This document shows positions 50,283 through 57,283 of a DNA stretch of 64,000 bases, in pieces (positions within the stretch are counted from its first letter, which is position 1; each line of letters begins with the position of its first letter). The notes below the pieces were generated by a model that was not told the DNA's origin, did no database searches, and saw only the letters and a program-made list of their open reading frames with translations. Source of the DNA: Bacillus fonticola (lineage in GTDB: Bacteria > Bacillota > Bacilli > Bacillales > JC228). The position numbers and the translations under genes are program-made. The stretch is from assembly GCF_012955605.1 (NCBI RefSeq), contig NZ_CP052135.1, positions 362,001-426,000 of the forward strand, given 5' to 3'.

Positions 50283-50684
50283 ATGCAAAACGAGAAGATG
50301 GAGTCGATTAAAGAGTTCCTTTTGACAAATATGTCTCCCAGTGCAATTTATGTATTCGGATCCGTGGCGAAAGGTCATGCAAGAGAGGATAGCGACATCG
50401 ACATTGCTGTTTTACTCGAGAAAGAAGAGGATGTGTACGATGTTTTTATGTTAGCGCAAAAATTAGCTTCGATACTCGATCAAGATGTAGATCTAGTCCA
50501 ACTCAAGACAGCATCTACTGTTTTTCAAGTGCAAATCATTTCCGAGGGTCAAGTCTTGTACTGCGCTGACGACATAGAACGAGTGCGCTTTGAAGCATTA
50601 GTCTATAAAATGTATGCTCGGCTTAACGAGGAACGGCAAGTTATCTTTGATCACATTCGGGAAAGTGGGTCAGTTTATGATTAG
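50283..50684 (+). CDS. mntA: MntA-type minimal nucleotidyltransferase (antitoxin)
   Basis: This 133-residue protein has the nucleotidyltransferase signature G-S-x10-D-x-D: VFGSVAKGHAREDSDIDIAV. The third carboxylate is in DVDLVQLK. In MNT/HEPN modules this enzyme transfers AMP to a tyrosine of the HepT toxin and silences it. I chose the ATG at 50283, 5-6 nt after GGAGG; the frame's upstream ATG lacks spacing. It overlaps hepT by 8 bp, the standard arrangement. A TATAAT box lies near 50244. Confidence 0.88.
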   Translation: MQNEKMESIKEFLLTNMSPSAIYVFGSVAKGHAREDSDIDIAVLLEKEEDVYDVFMLAQKLASILDQDVDLVQLKTASTVFQVQIISEGQVLYCADDIERVRFEALVYKMYARLNEERQVIFDHIRESGSVYD

Positions 50685-51084
50685 CGATGTTGTTTTGAAC
50701 AAGATAAGTGTTATTGAACGGTGTGTAAAAAGAATTCATGAGGAATATGATAACAACCCTGATCATCTAAATGACTATACGAAACAGGATTCCATTGTAC
50801 TGAACATTTTGCGGGCTTGTGAAGCCAGTATTGATTTAAGCATGCATCTCGTTGCAGTAAAAAAGTTGGGTGTACCACAAACGAGTCGAAAAGCATTTGA
50901 TATCCTTTTTGAAAACAACATCATTTCTAAAGAAACTACGGAAAGAATGAAGGCTATGGTAGGATTTAGAAACATCGCTGTACGTGACTACCAAACGTTG
51001 AATATGGTCGTTGTAAGGAAAATTGTGGAGGAGCACTTGGTGGAACTAAAACGTTATACGGTAGAGATTCAGTCGCACACTTGA
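50677..51084 (+). CDS. hepT: HepT-type HEPN protein with altered catalytic motif
   Basis: This 135-residue all-helical protein of the DUF86 HEPN family begins MISDVVLNKISVIERCVKRI, with ACEASIDLSMHLVAVKKLGV in the core. The RNase motif of HepT is R-x4-H-x-Y. Here it reads R98-N-I-A-V-R103-D-Y105, so the catalytic histidine is arginine while the target tyrosine is kept. The codon is CGT; one base change from CAT would do it. The protein is full length and still coupled to mntA, so it may be an inactive or repurposed toxin. It overlaps the mntA end by 8 bp. Confidence 0.87.
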   Translation: MISDVVLNKISVIERCVKRIHEEYDNNPDHLNDYTKQDSIVLNILRACEASIDLSMHLVAVKKLGVPQTSRKAFDILFENNIISKETTERMKAMVGFRNIAVRDYQTLNMVVVRKIVEEHLVELKRYTVEIQSHT

Positions 51085-51090
51085 TTATTC

Positions 51091-51321
51091 TCATACCATA
51101 AGTTCTATTATTTCCAAGCCTATTTCCCTTCTAAACAAACGTTTGATTAAATACCAGAACACTAGATAAAAGAACGGGTGCCTAGTACAAAGTAGTCGTT
51201 GTCTAATCATGTGTAACCACTTGGCAGGAGCGTCAGGATAAAATAGTAGAGTCGTTAGCGTTACGTTCGCTAGAGCAGGAAACGAAAATTCGTCACCTTC
51301 GTCGTGCTTAATGTAGTTCAA
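51091..51321 (-). pseudogene. possible degraded gene in the 51085-51574 gap
   Basis: A minus-strand ORF of 76 codons from a TTG reads protein-like (FPALANVTLTTLLFYPDAPA and a basic, hydrophobic stretch near FFYLVFWYLIKRLFRREIGL). That second stretch loosely recalls the N-terminal helices of serine acetyltransferase-type enzymes, but no hexapeptide repeats follow. Upstream (to about 51440) another open segment in a different minus frame starts after AAGGAG. I read the gap as the wreck of one or two minus-strand genes; identity is not established. Confidence 0.25.
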
Positions 51322-51574
51322 TGCACCATTTGCGGATAACCTACATTACGTAACCTCCTAAAGAATCTGCAAAGAATGTCCTCGCTCATGTCAAACCTCA
51401 CCAATGATCGATCACGAAATTTGAGTAGCTTCAGAACATTTTCCAGTGTAACGGCTCCTTATTGATAATAGCAGGCGGTGACATATGCATATTGCAGCAG
51501 TAGAGGTTCTTGAAATACTGCGACGAGCGTAGATGAACGGTGCAAGAATTTAGTGTAAAGGAGGCATGATAGCA

Positions 51575-51775
51575 ATGACAATTGACGGTCGGTATCGAAA
51601 AAATGTGCAAGCAGGTTTAGAAGTAGATATTGTTTTAAAGAAGGATCAACGGACAGGCAAAACTACTCATGGTGTGGTGAAAGATCTTCTGACAAATTCC
51701 TCTTATCATCCACATGGGATCAAGGTGCGTTTGCAGGATGGGCAAGTAGGCAGAATTGCAAAATCAGGACAATAA
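51575..51775 (+). CDS. ywbE: YwbE-family small protein (DUF2196)
   Basis: This 66-residue protein, MTIDGRYRKNVQAGLEVDIV then KKDQRTGKTTHGVVKDLLTN and SSYHPHGIKVRLQDGQVGRI, is close to the YwbE consensus. The fold is a small SH3-like beta barrel, and the function is unknown. I chose the ATG at 51575 because AAGGAGG lies 10 nt upstream; an ATG at 51566 is only one base after it. Confidence 0.88.
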   Translation: MTIDGRYRKNVQAGLEVDIVLKKDQRTGKTTHGVVKDLLTNSSYHPHGIKVRLQDGQVGRIAKSGQ

Positions 51776-51818
51776 ATAACAACATGAGGAGTTTAGCGAG
51801 ATTCTGTTTTTTTCATCC

Positions 51819-51866
51819 AAAAAAAGCTATGCCGCTCATTTCATGAATGATGTTCGGCATAGCCCC
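51819..51866 (-). terminator. terminator of the dimethylargininase-type gene
   Basis: On the minus strand GGCTATGCCG and CGGCATAGC form a stem around a loop of about 20 nt containing ATCATTCATGAAATGA, followed by TTTTTTTGG. It lies 25 bp past the stop. Confidence 0.8.
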
Positions 51867-51891
51867 ATTGCTGATCATTATGATACAATCC

Positions 51892-52749
51892 TTATTCTCC
51901 CCGTAAAACAGGTAACGTACAGCAGCGAAATGACCCTCCAGACTTAATGATCTCCGTAATATCGACTTCAAGCACTTCGTAACCTCTATTGCGTAGCTGC
52001 TCGTTTACATGTTGATTTACTGGCAAGCTAAAGATCTTCTTGTCTCCAATTGAAAGGACATTCGTTCCGAGTGTAAACTGTTCTTCCTCTGTCACCGTGA
52101 TCAGATCATATCTGGAACCTAAAATATCTCTTTCCTTTTTACTCATTGCATCAGGGTAGATGAGTGCTTCTGTTGGTGAGATTACATTGAATACACAATC
52201 AAGATGTAAGTATTTTTCTGTGAATGGGACCGCAACCACTTCATGCTCTGTTAGCAAGCTTTGAATGTGCCCAATCGCCCCTTGATTCGTGCGGTTGCTT
52301 ACACCGATATAGATTGTGTCGCGGTCGATGATGACATCACCGCCTTCGATGTGGTCGCCTCCAAGGTGGTAATAAGAGATCTTTTCGTCTTCCAACCATT
52401 CTCTAACTATGTTTTCTTCGCCGTGTCTAACTTTGGCTGCCATTTCTGCAACAAAGATCGTTTGGCCAAGTGTAAAGCCGATATCGCGAGTGAAGACCTG
52501 TTCTGGGTATCTTTCGAGTGATGGAAGTAGGACGACATCGACATTGTGCTTTTTTAACGTTTTCACAAACTGTTGATGTTGTTCCATCGCCAGTTCAATG
52601 TGAATGCCTTCATCCTTAAATTTCTTCTGAGTTTCATTAATTTCTTCACGAATATGCATGTATTGCGGTTCGCACAAAACGACTTGTTTCAGTACGTCGT
52701 ATTCGCTAGCGCAAAAAGTCTTCTTGTTTTGATTAGATGTGGATGACAT
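51892..52749 (-). CDS. dimethylarginine dimethylaminohydrolase/arginine deiminase-family enzyme
   Basis: This 285-residue guanidino-group-modifying enzyme of the pentein fold has FTRDIGFTLGQTIFVAEMA, YYHLGGDHIEGGDVIIDRDT with the E-G-G-D acidic loop, YLHLDCVFNVISPTEALIYP with the catalytic histidine, and GGSFRCCTLPVLRGE with the C-terminal nucleophile cysteine. This pattern fits DDAH or a related deiminase better than the larger ArcA. It would release citrulline from (methyl)arginine. Two adjacent ATGs follow AAGGAGG; the second (52749) has the better spacing. It is divergent from the methionine gamma-lyase-type gene. Confidence 0.85.
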   Translation of the reverse strand: MSSTSNQNKKTFCASEYDVLKQVVLCEPQYMHIREEINETQKKFKDEGIHIELAMEQHQQFVKTLKKHNVDVVLLPSLERYPEQVFTRDIGFTLGQTIFVAEMAAKVRHGEENIVREWLEDEKISYYHLGGDHIEGGDVIIDRDTIYIGVSNRTNQGAIGHIQSLLTEHEVVAVPFTEKYLHLDCVFNVISPTEALIYPDAMSKKERDILGSRYDLITVTEEEQFTLGTNVLSIGDKKIFSLPVNQHVNEQLRNRGYEVLEVDITEIIKSGGSFRCCTLPVLRGE

Positions 52750-52781
52750 CATAAATCCTCCTTGTGGAAAGGCGTAGGTTC

Positions 52782-52844
52782 AAAGGATCAAATCTCAGTG
52801 CCATAGGATAGAATCTCTAGTACAAAGGATCAAATCCGAATATT
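52782..52844. repeat. three 21-bp direct repeats in a divergent promoter region
   Basis: AAAGGATCAAATCT (52782), ATAGGATAGAATCT (52803) and AAAGGATCAAATCC (52824) recur with an exact 21-bp period, two helical turns. They are 33-90 bp upstream of the dimethylargininase-type start. This could be a cooperative operator or a minisatellite-like array. Confidence 0.65.
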
Positions 52845-52967
52845 AAAGACAAATCGTTCTAAGTAAATCCATCTTTATCAGAGTGCTCATTCGTTCGTGT
52901 TTGCATACACGAAACTTGCATGCCAAAACAAAGTAGGCACATACGGTTTTATTACTTTTTCACGTTA

Positions 52968-52983
52968 ATGTAAACGCTTTCAT
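52968..52983. promoter_or_regulatory. CcpA cre site before the gamma-lyase gene
   Basis: ATGTAAACGCTTTCAT fits WTGNAANCGNWNNCW fully and is nearly palindromic around the CG. A TATTATATG element lies 15-25 bp further on, so CcpA could repress or activate transcription of the gene at 53045. Confidence 0.75.
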
Positions 52984-53044
52984 AAATGATACTCTTATCA
53001 TATTATATGTTTAGAGATTACTATTTTCGAGGGAGGTTCATTTC

Positions 53045-54265
53045 ATGAGTCAGCATAGGCGGTTTGAAACACAAGCCATTCATGGTGGGTACAATTCAAA
53101 TGAACAGATGGGGAGTCTTGTTCCACCTCTTTTTCAAACCTCGACGTTTACCTTTCCAACTGCCGAAGAGGGGGAGAGGCGTTTTGCAGGGGAATCTGAC
53201 GGCTATGTATACACAAGGCTAGGAAATCCGACAGTAAAAGTGTTGGAGGAGAAAATAGCGTTTTTGGAACAAGGTGAGGGTGCACTTGCCTTTGCTTCAG
53301 GAATGGCGGCTGTCTCAGCGACACTTTTTCATCTAACGAAGACGGGAGACCATATTTTGTGCTCGGAAGGCGTGTATGGTTGTACGTTTGGTTTGCTTCA
53401 ATTAATGAAAGAGAAGCATCATATAGCGCATGATCTTATGCCTCTTGACAACGAAGACTCGATGAGGGCAGCTATTCAGGAGAATACGACGTGCATATAT
53501 ATTGAGACGCCGATTAATCCAACGATGAAACTCGTGGACTTGCCTATGATCGTCCGCGTCGCTAAGGAGAGAAACATTCCTGTCGTTGTGGACAACACGT
53601 TTTGTTCTCCCTATTTGCAACAGCCGCTCACGCTCGGGTGTGATTTTGTAGTGCACAGTGCCACGAAATATATCGGTGGGCACGGAGATGTGATTGCCGG
53701 TCTTGTGGTGGGTCGTAGTAAGGAAGCGATGCAGGAGATGGCCATGACAACGATGAAGGATATCGGTGGAGTGTTAAGTCCCTTTGACGCATGGTTGTTG
53801 CTGCGTGGTCTTAAAACATTGCCGATTCGGTTAGATCGCCATTGTGATAATGCGGAGAAGGTAGCGACAGAATTGAAAAAGCATCCGAATGTCAAAAGAA
53901 TTTACTATCCTGGCGATCCGGAGTTCCCGCAATACGAACTAGCACAAAAGCAAATGAGGAAACCTGGCGGACTAATAAGTTTTGAAATTGATGGGACGAA
54001 GGAAGATGCCCAGCAGCTACTAAATCGGTTACGTCTTCTAAAAATCGCAGTTAGTCTAGGAGACGCTGAGACGTTGATTCAACATCCGGCAACCATGACG
54101 CATGCGGTTGTGCCAGAAAAGCAACGCAAAAAGATGGGAATTTCAGATACATTAATTCGCTTATCAGTTGGTCTGGAAGCTTGGGAAGATATATGGACGG
54201 ATTTAGAGCAGGCATTGGGAGCGGGTAAGCTTTCACCCACAGAGCCCGATCGACTACAAATATGA
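53045..54265 (+). CDS. methionine gamma-lyase-type PLP enzyme (Cys/Met metabolism family)
   Basis: This 406-residue enzyme has FETQAIHGGY at the start, YTRLGNPTVKVLEEKIAFLE, and EGVYGCTFGLLQL with the Y-G-C active-site motif that distinguishes methionine gamma-lyase from cystathionine enzymes. ETPINPTMKLVDLP, VVDNTFCSPYLQQPL and HSATKYIGGHGDVIAG with the PLP lysine follow. It would split methionine into methanethiol, ammonia and 2-oxobutyrate; O-acetylhomoserine sulfhydrylase is an alternative. The ATG follows GGGAGG. A cre site upstream suggests use of methionine as carbon or nitrogen source. Confidence 0.85.
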   Translation: MSQHRRFETQAIHGGYNSNEQMGSLVPPLFQTSTFTFPTAEEGERRFAGESDGYVYTRLGNPTVKVLEEKIAFLEQGEGALAFASGMAAVSATLFHLTKTGDHILCSEGVYGCTFGLLQLMKEKHHIAHDLMPLDNEDSMRAAIQENTTCIYIETPINPTMKLVDLPMIVRVAKERNIPVVVDNTFCSPYLQQPLTLGCDFVVHSATKYIGGHGDVIAGLVVGRSKEAMQEMAMTTMKDIGGVLSPFDAWLLLRGLKTLPIRLDRHCDNAEKVATELKKHPNVKRIYYPGDPEFPQYELAQKQMRKPGGLISFEIDGTKEDAQQLLNRLRLLKIAVSLGDAETLIQHPATMTHAVVPEKQRKKMGISDTLIRLSVGLEAWEDIWTDLEQALGAGKLSPTEPDRLQI

Positions 54266-54311
54266 CATGTCAAAAGTGCTTTATTAATGAAATCTCATTA
54301 CACAGTAGCTG

Positions 54312-54728
54312 TATGATGCGACATAGTGCAAATCATGGAAGTATGAAACCGCTCCGGAAATACACTTCGCTTTCCGCGGGCTCCGCGCTGAGCCTCCTCG
54401 TTCGCAAAGTACGCTCTCTGCGGGGTCTCATCGTCTCCGCTATTCCGCTGGAGTCTACGTGTATTTCCTCCGCTAGTTTTGAACTTACATCGCACGAAGA
54501 AAATGGTGATTGCACTTTAAGACTCACCAGTACTGAACTTACAACTTAATAAGGGAAGTTTTGACTCGCCATTTGTTCGTTGATTGGAGCGGAAGGCGGC
54601 GACTCCTGCGGGATCAGCGGGACAGGTGAGACCCCACAAGAGCGCAGCGATGAGGAGGCTCACCGCCCGCCCCGCGGAAAGCGTCCGCCTGGAGCGGAAA
54701 TCAACACAGCATTACGTCGCATCATGAG
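54312..54728. repeat. inverted pair of GC-rich, structured repeat elements
   Basis: Element 1 (about 54351-54474) and element 2 (54580-54705) are reverse complements in outline. Both contain GCTTTCCGCGGG, GAGCCTCCTCRT, GGGGTCTCAYC and TGGAGTC/CAGGAGTC (written for element 1). Element 2 is bounded by GTTGATT/AATCAAC and has internal GGTGAG/CTCACC and GGCGG/CCGCC stems. Outer flanks ATGATGCGAC and GTCGCATCAT (54313-54322, 54716-54725) are inverted too. Element 1 is more diverged. Similar GC-rich elements are common in Bacillaceae intergenic DNA; their role is unknown. Confidence 0.7.
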
Positions 54729-54773
54729 ATTACTGTACAGTAAGAACAACAAAGGATACGAAAAGATCCTTTC

Positions 54774-54811
54774 AAAAAGAGTCCTTTCATCGTTGAAGGG
54801 GCTCTTTTTGT
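54774..54811 (+). terminator. terminator after the repeat pair
   Basis: AAAAAGAGTCCTTTC and GAAGGGGCTCTTTTT form a 15-bp stem with one or two mismatches and a 5-nt loop. It may end a transcript from the gamma-lyase gene that runs through the repeat pair. Confidence 0.65.
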
Positions 54812-54838
54812 TGGGCGGATACCTTAATTAGAACTTTT

Positions 54839-54888
54839 TTTGTCATATTTGATCTAACTGTTATATAATATGTATAACAGTTAGATCA
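54839..54888 (+). promoter_or_regulatory. GntR promoter within a perfect 16-bp inverted repeat
   Basis: TGATCTAACTGTTATA (54850-54865) and TATAACAGTTAGATCA (54873-54888) are exact inverted repeats with a 7-bp centre TAATATG. The -10 (TATAAT at 54864-54869) lies inside and TTGTCA at 54839 may be the -35. This is an ideal operator for a dimeric repressor, most likely the GntR protein encoded 25 bp downstream. Confidence 0.85.
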
Positions 54889-54912
54889 CCTTTCAGGGAA
54901 AGGAGTCGCATA

Positions 54913-55293
54913 ATGATCATTAGGCTTGATTTGCAATCCGAAGTGCCGATTTATACACAGCTAAAACATACCATCATCGAAGGAATTGCCGCGAAAGAAT
55001 TGGCACCGGGTGAAGCGCTTCCATCCGTTCGAGCGATGGCAGCCGATTTGGGCGTCAATATGCATACGGTGAACAAAGCCTACCAAGCCTTGAAACAGGA
55101 CGGATTTATTCACATTCACAGGCAAAAAGGGGTCGTCGTCAACCCGGATGGAATGCCACCGAATGATGACGTGTTTGTGGAAAGGGTCCAAAGTGATTTG
55201 CGCCCCTTAGTGACAGAGGCCGTATGCCGAGGGATGTCTTCGGAACAGTTTTTGCAGTTTTGTAGTGAGCTGTTTGCAGAATTCAAAGAGTAA
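54913..55293 (+). CDS. GntR-family regulator, YtrA/YhcF subfamily
   Basis: This 126-residue repressor begins IIRLDLQSEVPIYTQLKHTI with a winged helix (LPSVRAMAADLGVNMHTVNK, AYQALKQDGFIHIHRQKG). It has only a short C-terminal helical tail and no ligand-binding domain, as in the YtrA subfamily. Such regulators usually control the membrane-protein or ABC genes directly downstream. The ATG follows AAAGGAG. It is 18 bp before the DUF1648 membrane gene, in one operon behind the perfect palindrome. Confidence 0.9.
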   Translation: MIIRLDLQSEVPIYTQLKHTIIEGIAAKELAPGEALPSVRAMAADLGVNMHTVNKAYQALKQDGFIHIHRQKGVVVNPDGMPPNDDVFVERVQSDLRPLVTEAVCRGMSSEQFLQFCSELFAEFKE

Positions 55294-55310
55294 GAATAGG
55301 AGGGTTTAGT

Positions 55311-56402
55311 ATGGCGATAATGATGCTTTTCATTACATTTGTTCCCGTGGTATTGATTTCGGTGTTTATTCCGTATTTGACACGACGGACAGAAAGCTTT
55401 GGTGTGTCTATTCCTGAAGATATTTATGAGTCTGAGGAACTCGTTCGTATGAGGAAAAGTTATGCCTTTCAATGTAGCTGGCTCGGCGTGGTTGCCATCG
55501 CGACCAGTACTGCGATGATGGCTACATTAAATGAACCATGGGCGAGTATTAGTTTTAGCATTTTCCTGCTGTTGTTTCTTGTGATTTCGTTCTTCCTTTA
55601 TTTGAAATTTCATTTTCTAATGAAAGCATTGAAACAAGATAGAAATTGGAAGGAAGCGAGATCTGAAACACTTGCGATCGACACATCGTTTCGCAGGAAG
55701 AAGGTGGCTTATTCTAATTGGTGGTTCGTCATTCATGGACTCGCCATTGTCGGTACCGTAATCATGACATTTGCCTTTTACGATCGCATACCAAATAGAA
55801 TTCCAACAAATTTTGATTTCGAAGGCAACGTGACAGGATGGACAGATAAGTCTACGCGGGCTTTGCTTATGCTCCCATCCCTGCAAGTATTTATGACAGG
55901 CTTATTTATTTTTATTAACACGATTATTTCTCGGTCAAAACAGCAAATTGACGCAGCAAATCCAGAGGCGTCCGTCCAAAGAAATATCGTGTTTCGTCGT
56001 AGATGGTCGGCGTTTTCGATCGTAATGGGGGCTGTGATCATCGTGCAGTTTTTTGCCTCTCAGCTATCTTATATCATCAATTTAGGTCCGACTTTTCTTT
56101 TGGTAGTGAACATAGTGGGAATTGGTGCCATTCTAGTTGGTTGTATCGTTCTTTCCTTTACGACTGGGCAAGGTGGTAGTCGGGTGAAAACGGTACTGGG
56201 AAAACAAGATAAAGTGATTAATCGCGACGATGACCGTCATTGGAAATTGGGTCAATTTTACTTTAATCCAGATGACCCAGCGATATGGATTGAAAAGCGC
56301 TTTGGCGTTGGGTGGACGATTAATTTCGCTCGGCCACTAGGGTGGGGAAGCTTACTAGCTATTCTTGGTTTGGCGTTATTATTGCCGATATTATTTTCTT
56401 AG
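55311..56402 (+). CDS. DUF1648/DUF5808 (SdpI-like) membrane protein
   Basis: This 363-residue protein has about eight membrane helices. DUF1648 is seen as DRIPNRIPTNFDFEGNVTGW, and a C-terminal DUF5808 segment reads WKLGQFYFNPDDPAIWIEKR then FGVGWTINFARPLGW. DUF1648 occurs in SdpI, the immunity protein against the SdpC toxin. Paired with a YtrA-type GntR regulator this suggests envelope-stress or bacteriocin immunity, but that is inference. The ATG follows AGGAGGG. Confidence 0.83.
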   Translation: MAIMMLFITFVPVVLISVFIPYLTRRTESFGVSIPEDIYESEELVRMRKSYAFQCSWLGVVAIATSTAMMATLNEPWASISFSIFLLLFLVISFFLYLKFHFLMKALKQDRNWKEARSETLAIDTSFRRKKVAYSNWWFVIHGLAIVGTVIMTFAFYDRIPNRIPTNFDFEGNVTGWTDKSTRALLMLPSLQVFMTGLFIFINTIISRSKQQIDAANPEASVQRNIVFRRRWSAFSIVMGAVIIVQFFASQLSYIINLGPTFLLVVNIVGIGAILVGCIVLSFTTGQGGSRVKTVLGKQDKVINRDDDRHWKLGQFYFNPDDPAIWIEKRFGVGWTINFARPLGWGSLLAILGLALLLPILFS

Positions 56403-56460
56403 ACAGCACGATGCGGTCTTTAAGTAGACAAGTGTATGAAGACAAACGTTCATCAGAGGA

Positions 56461-56860
56461 ATATATCCGCGGTCAGGGGCATATATCCGCGGTCAGGGGA
56501 ATATATCCGCGGTCAAGGCCAGATATCCGCGGTCAGGGGAATATATCCGCGGTCAGGAGAATATATCCGCGATCAGAGGAATATATCCGCGGTCGGGGGC
56601 ATATATCCGCGGTCAAGGGCAGATATCCGCGATCAGAGGAATATATCCGCGGTCGGGGGCATATATCCGCGGTCGGGGGCATATATCCGCGGTCGGGGGC
56701 ATATATCCGCGGTCAAGGGCAGATATCCGCGATCAGAGGAATATATCCGCGGTCGGGGGAATATATCCGCGGTCGGGGGCATATATCCGCGGTCGGGGGC
56801 ATATATCCGCGGTCAGGGGCAGATATCCGCGATCAGAGGAATATATCCGCGGTTGTAGCC
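56461..56860. repeat. 20 x 20-bp tandem array with 100-bp higher-order period
   Basis: Twenty units of the type ATATATCCGCGGTCAGGGGC lie head to tail without any length change. Units 4, 9, 14 and 19 begin AGATAT, and units 9, 14 and 19 are identical (AGATATCCGCGATCAGAGGA), so blocks of five units (100 bp) were duplicated. Most units carry the palindrome CCGCGG. The array lies between convergent genes. Because 20 is not a multiple of 3, it is open in more than one frame with a 20-residue period. I take those frames as non-coding. Confidence 0.95.
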
Positions 56861-56879
56861 TGCTGACCCTCTCCAAAAC

Positions 56880-57128
56880 CTATCTCAACGTCTGCTGCGT
56901 TTCAAGCAGATGGCGCAAATGCTCCTTCAGATGCTGCATATGCTTGGATTGGTCTCCACTTTGCTCTTGTACTTGTTGAGCGTCATGAATGTGCTGGCGA
57001 GCAAGCTGTAGCATTTGTTCGGAGTCTTCAAAGTCTTTTGGACCTCTACTTGCTTGAGCCTCGGCTAAGGCCTCTTCGGCTTTGTTCAAGGATTGTTGGG
57101 CTTGTTGAAAGGGATCTAGAGTAGACAT
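56880..57128 (-). CDS. small coiled-coil hypothetical protein
   Basis: This 82-residue protein begins MSTLDPFQQAQQSLNKAEEA and is rich in Q, A, E and H, with heptad-like helices (ALAEAQASRGPKDFEDSEQM then LQLARQHIHDAQQVQEQSGD). Its size and layout recall the YtzC/DUF2524 proteins of bacilli, but I am not sure. I chose the ATG at 57128 with AGGAGAGG 9 nt upstream; a TTG nine bases earlier is possible. Its stop lies 20 bp from the tandem array. Confidence 0.65.
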   Translation of the reverse strand: MSTLDPFQQAQQSLNKAEEALAEAQASRGPKDFEDSEQMLQLARQHIHDAQQVQEQSGDQSKHMQHLKEHLRHLLETQQTLR

Positions 57129-57225
57129 CTTACGCAACCTCTCCTATCAAAAAATTTTTGTAGGATTAACTTGTGTTATAAGGAACAGAATCATGCAGTT
57201 GTCCAACTTTTAGTGGTACAAGCAT

Positions 57226-57283
57226 GCCCCCAAGCATAGGATTTTGTGATAGGTCTGTTCGTGAAAATATGTTTGGGGGCGTT
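57226..57283 (+). promoter_or_regulatory. hairpin covering the ribosome binding site of the LysE-type gene
   Basis: GCCCCCAAGCATA (57226-57238) pairs fully, with one G-U, with TATGTTTGGGGGC (57268-57280). The loop is 29 nt. The 3' arm holds GGGGGC, the only Shine-Dalgarno-like sequence before the GTG at 57284. The stem would hide the start, so an effector, protein or temperature could control it. Confidence 0.55.

Noticed and set aside
54262..54831. ORFs across the inverted GC-rich elements
   Set aside because: They follow the repeat sequence, lack ribosome binding sites and occur on both strands; the composition reflects structured repeats.
56461..56860. CRISPR array
   Set aside because: Units are contiguous 20-mers without unique spacers, and no cas gene is near.
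56342..56866. Two long ORFs encoding IYPRSGEYIRG-type repeats
   Set aside because: The 20-bp tandem array is open in several frames only because its unit lacks stop codons. There is no ribosome binding site and one frame starts inside the DUF1648 gene.
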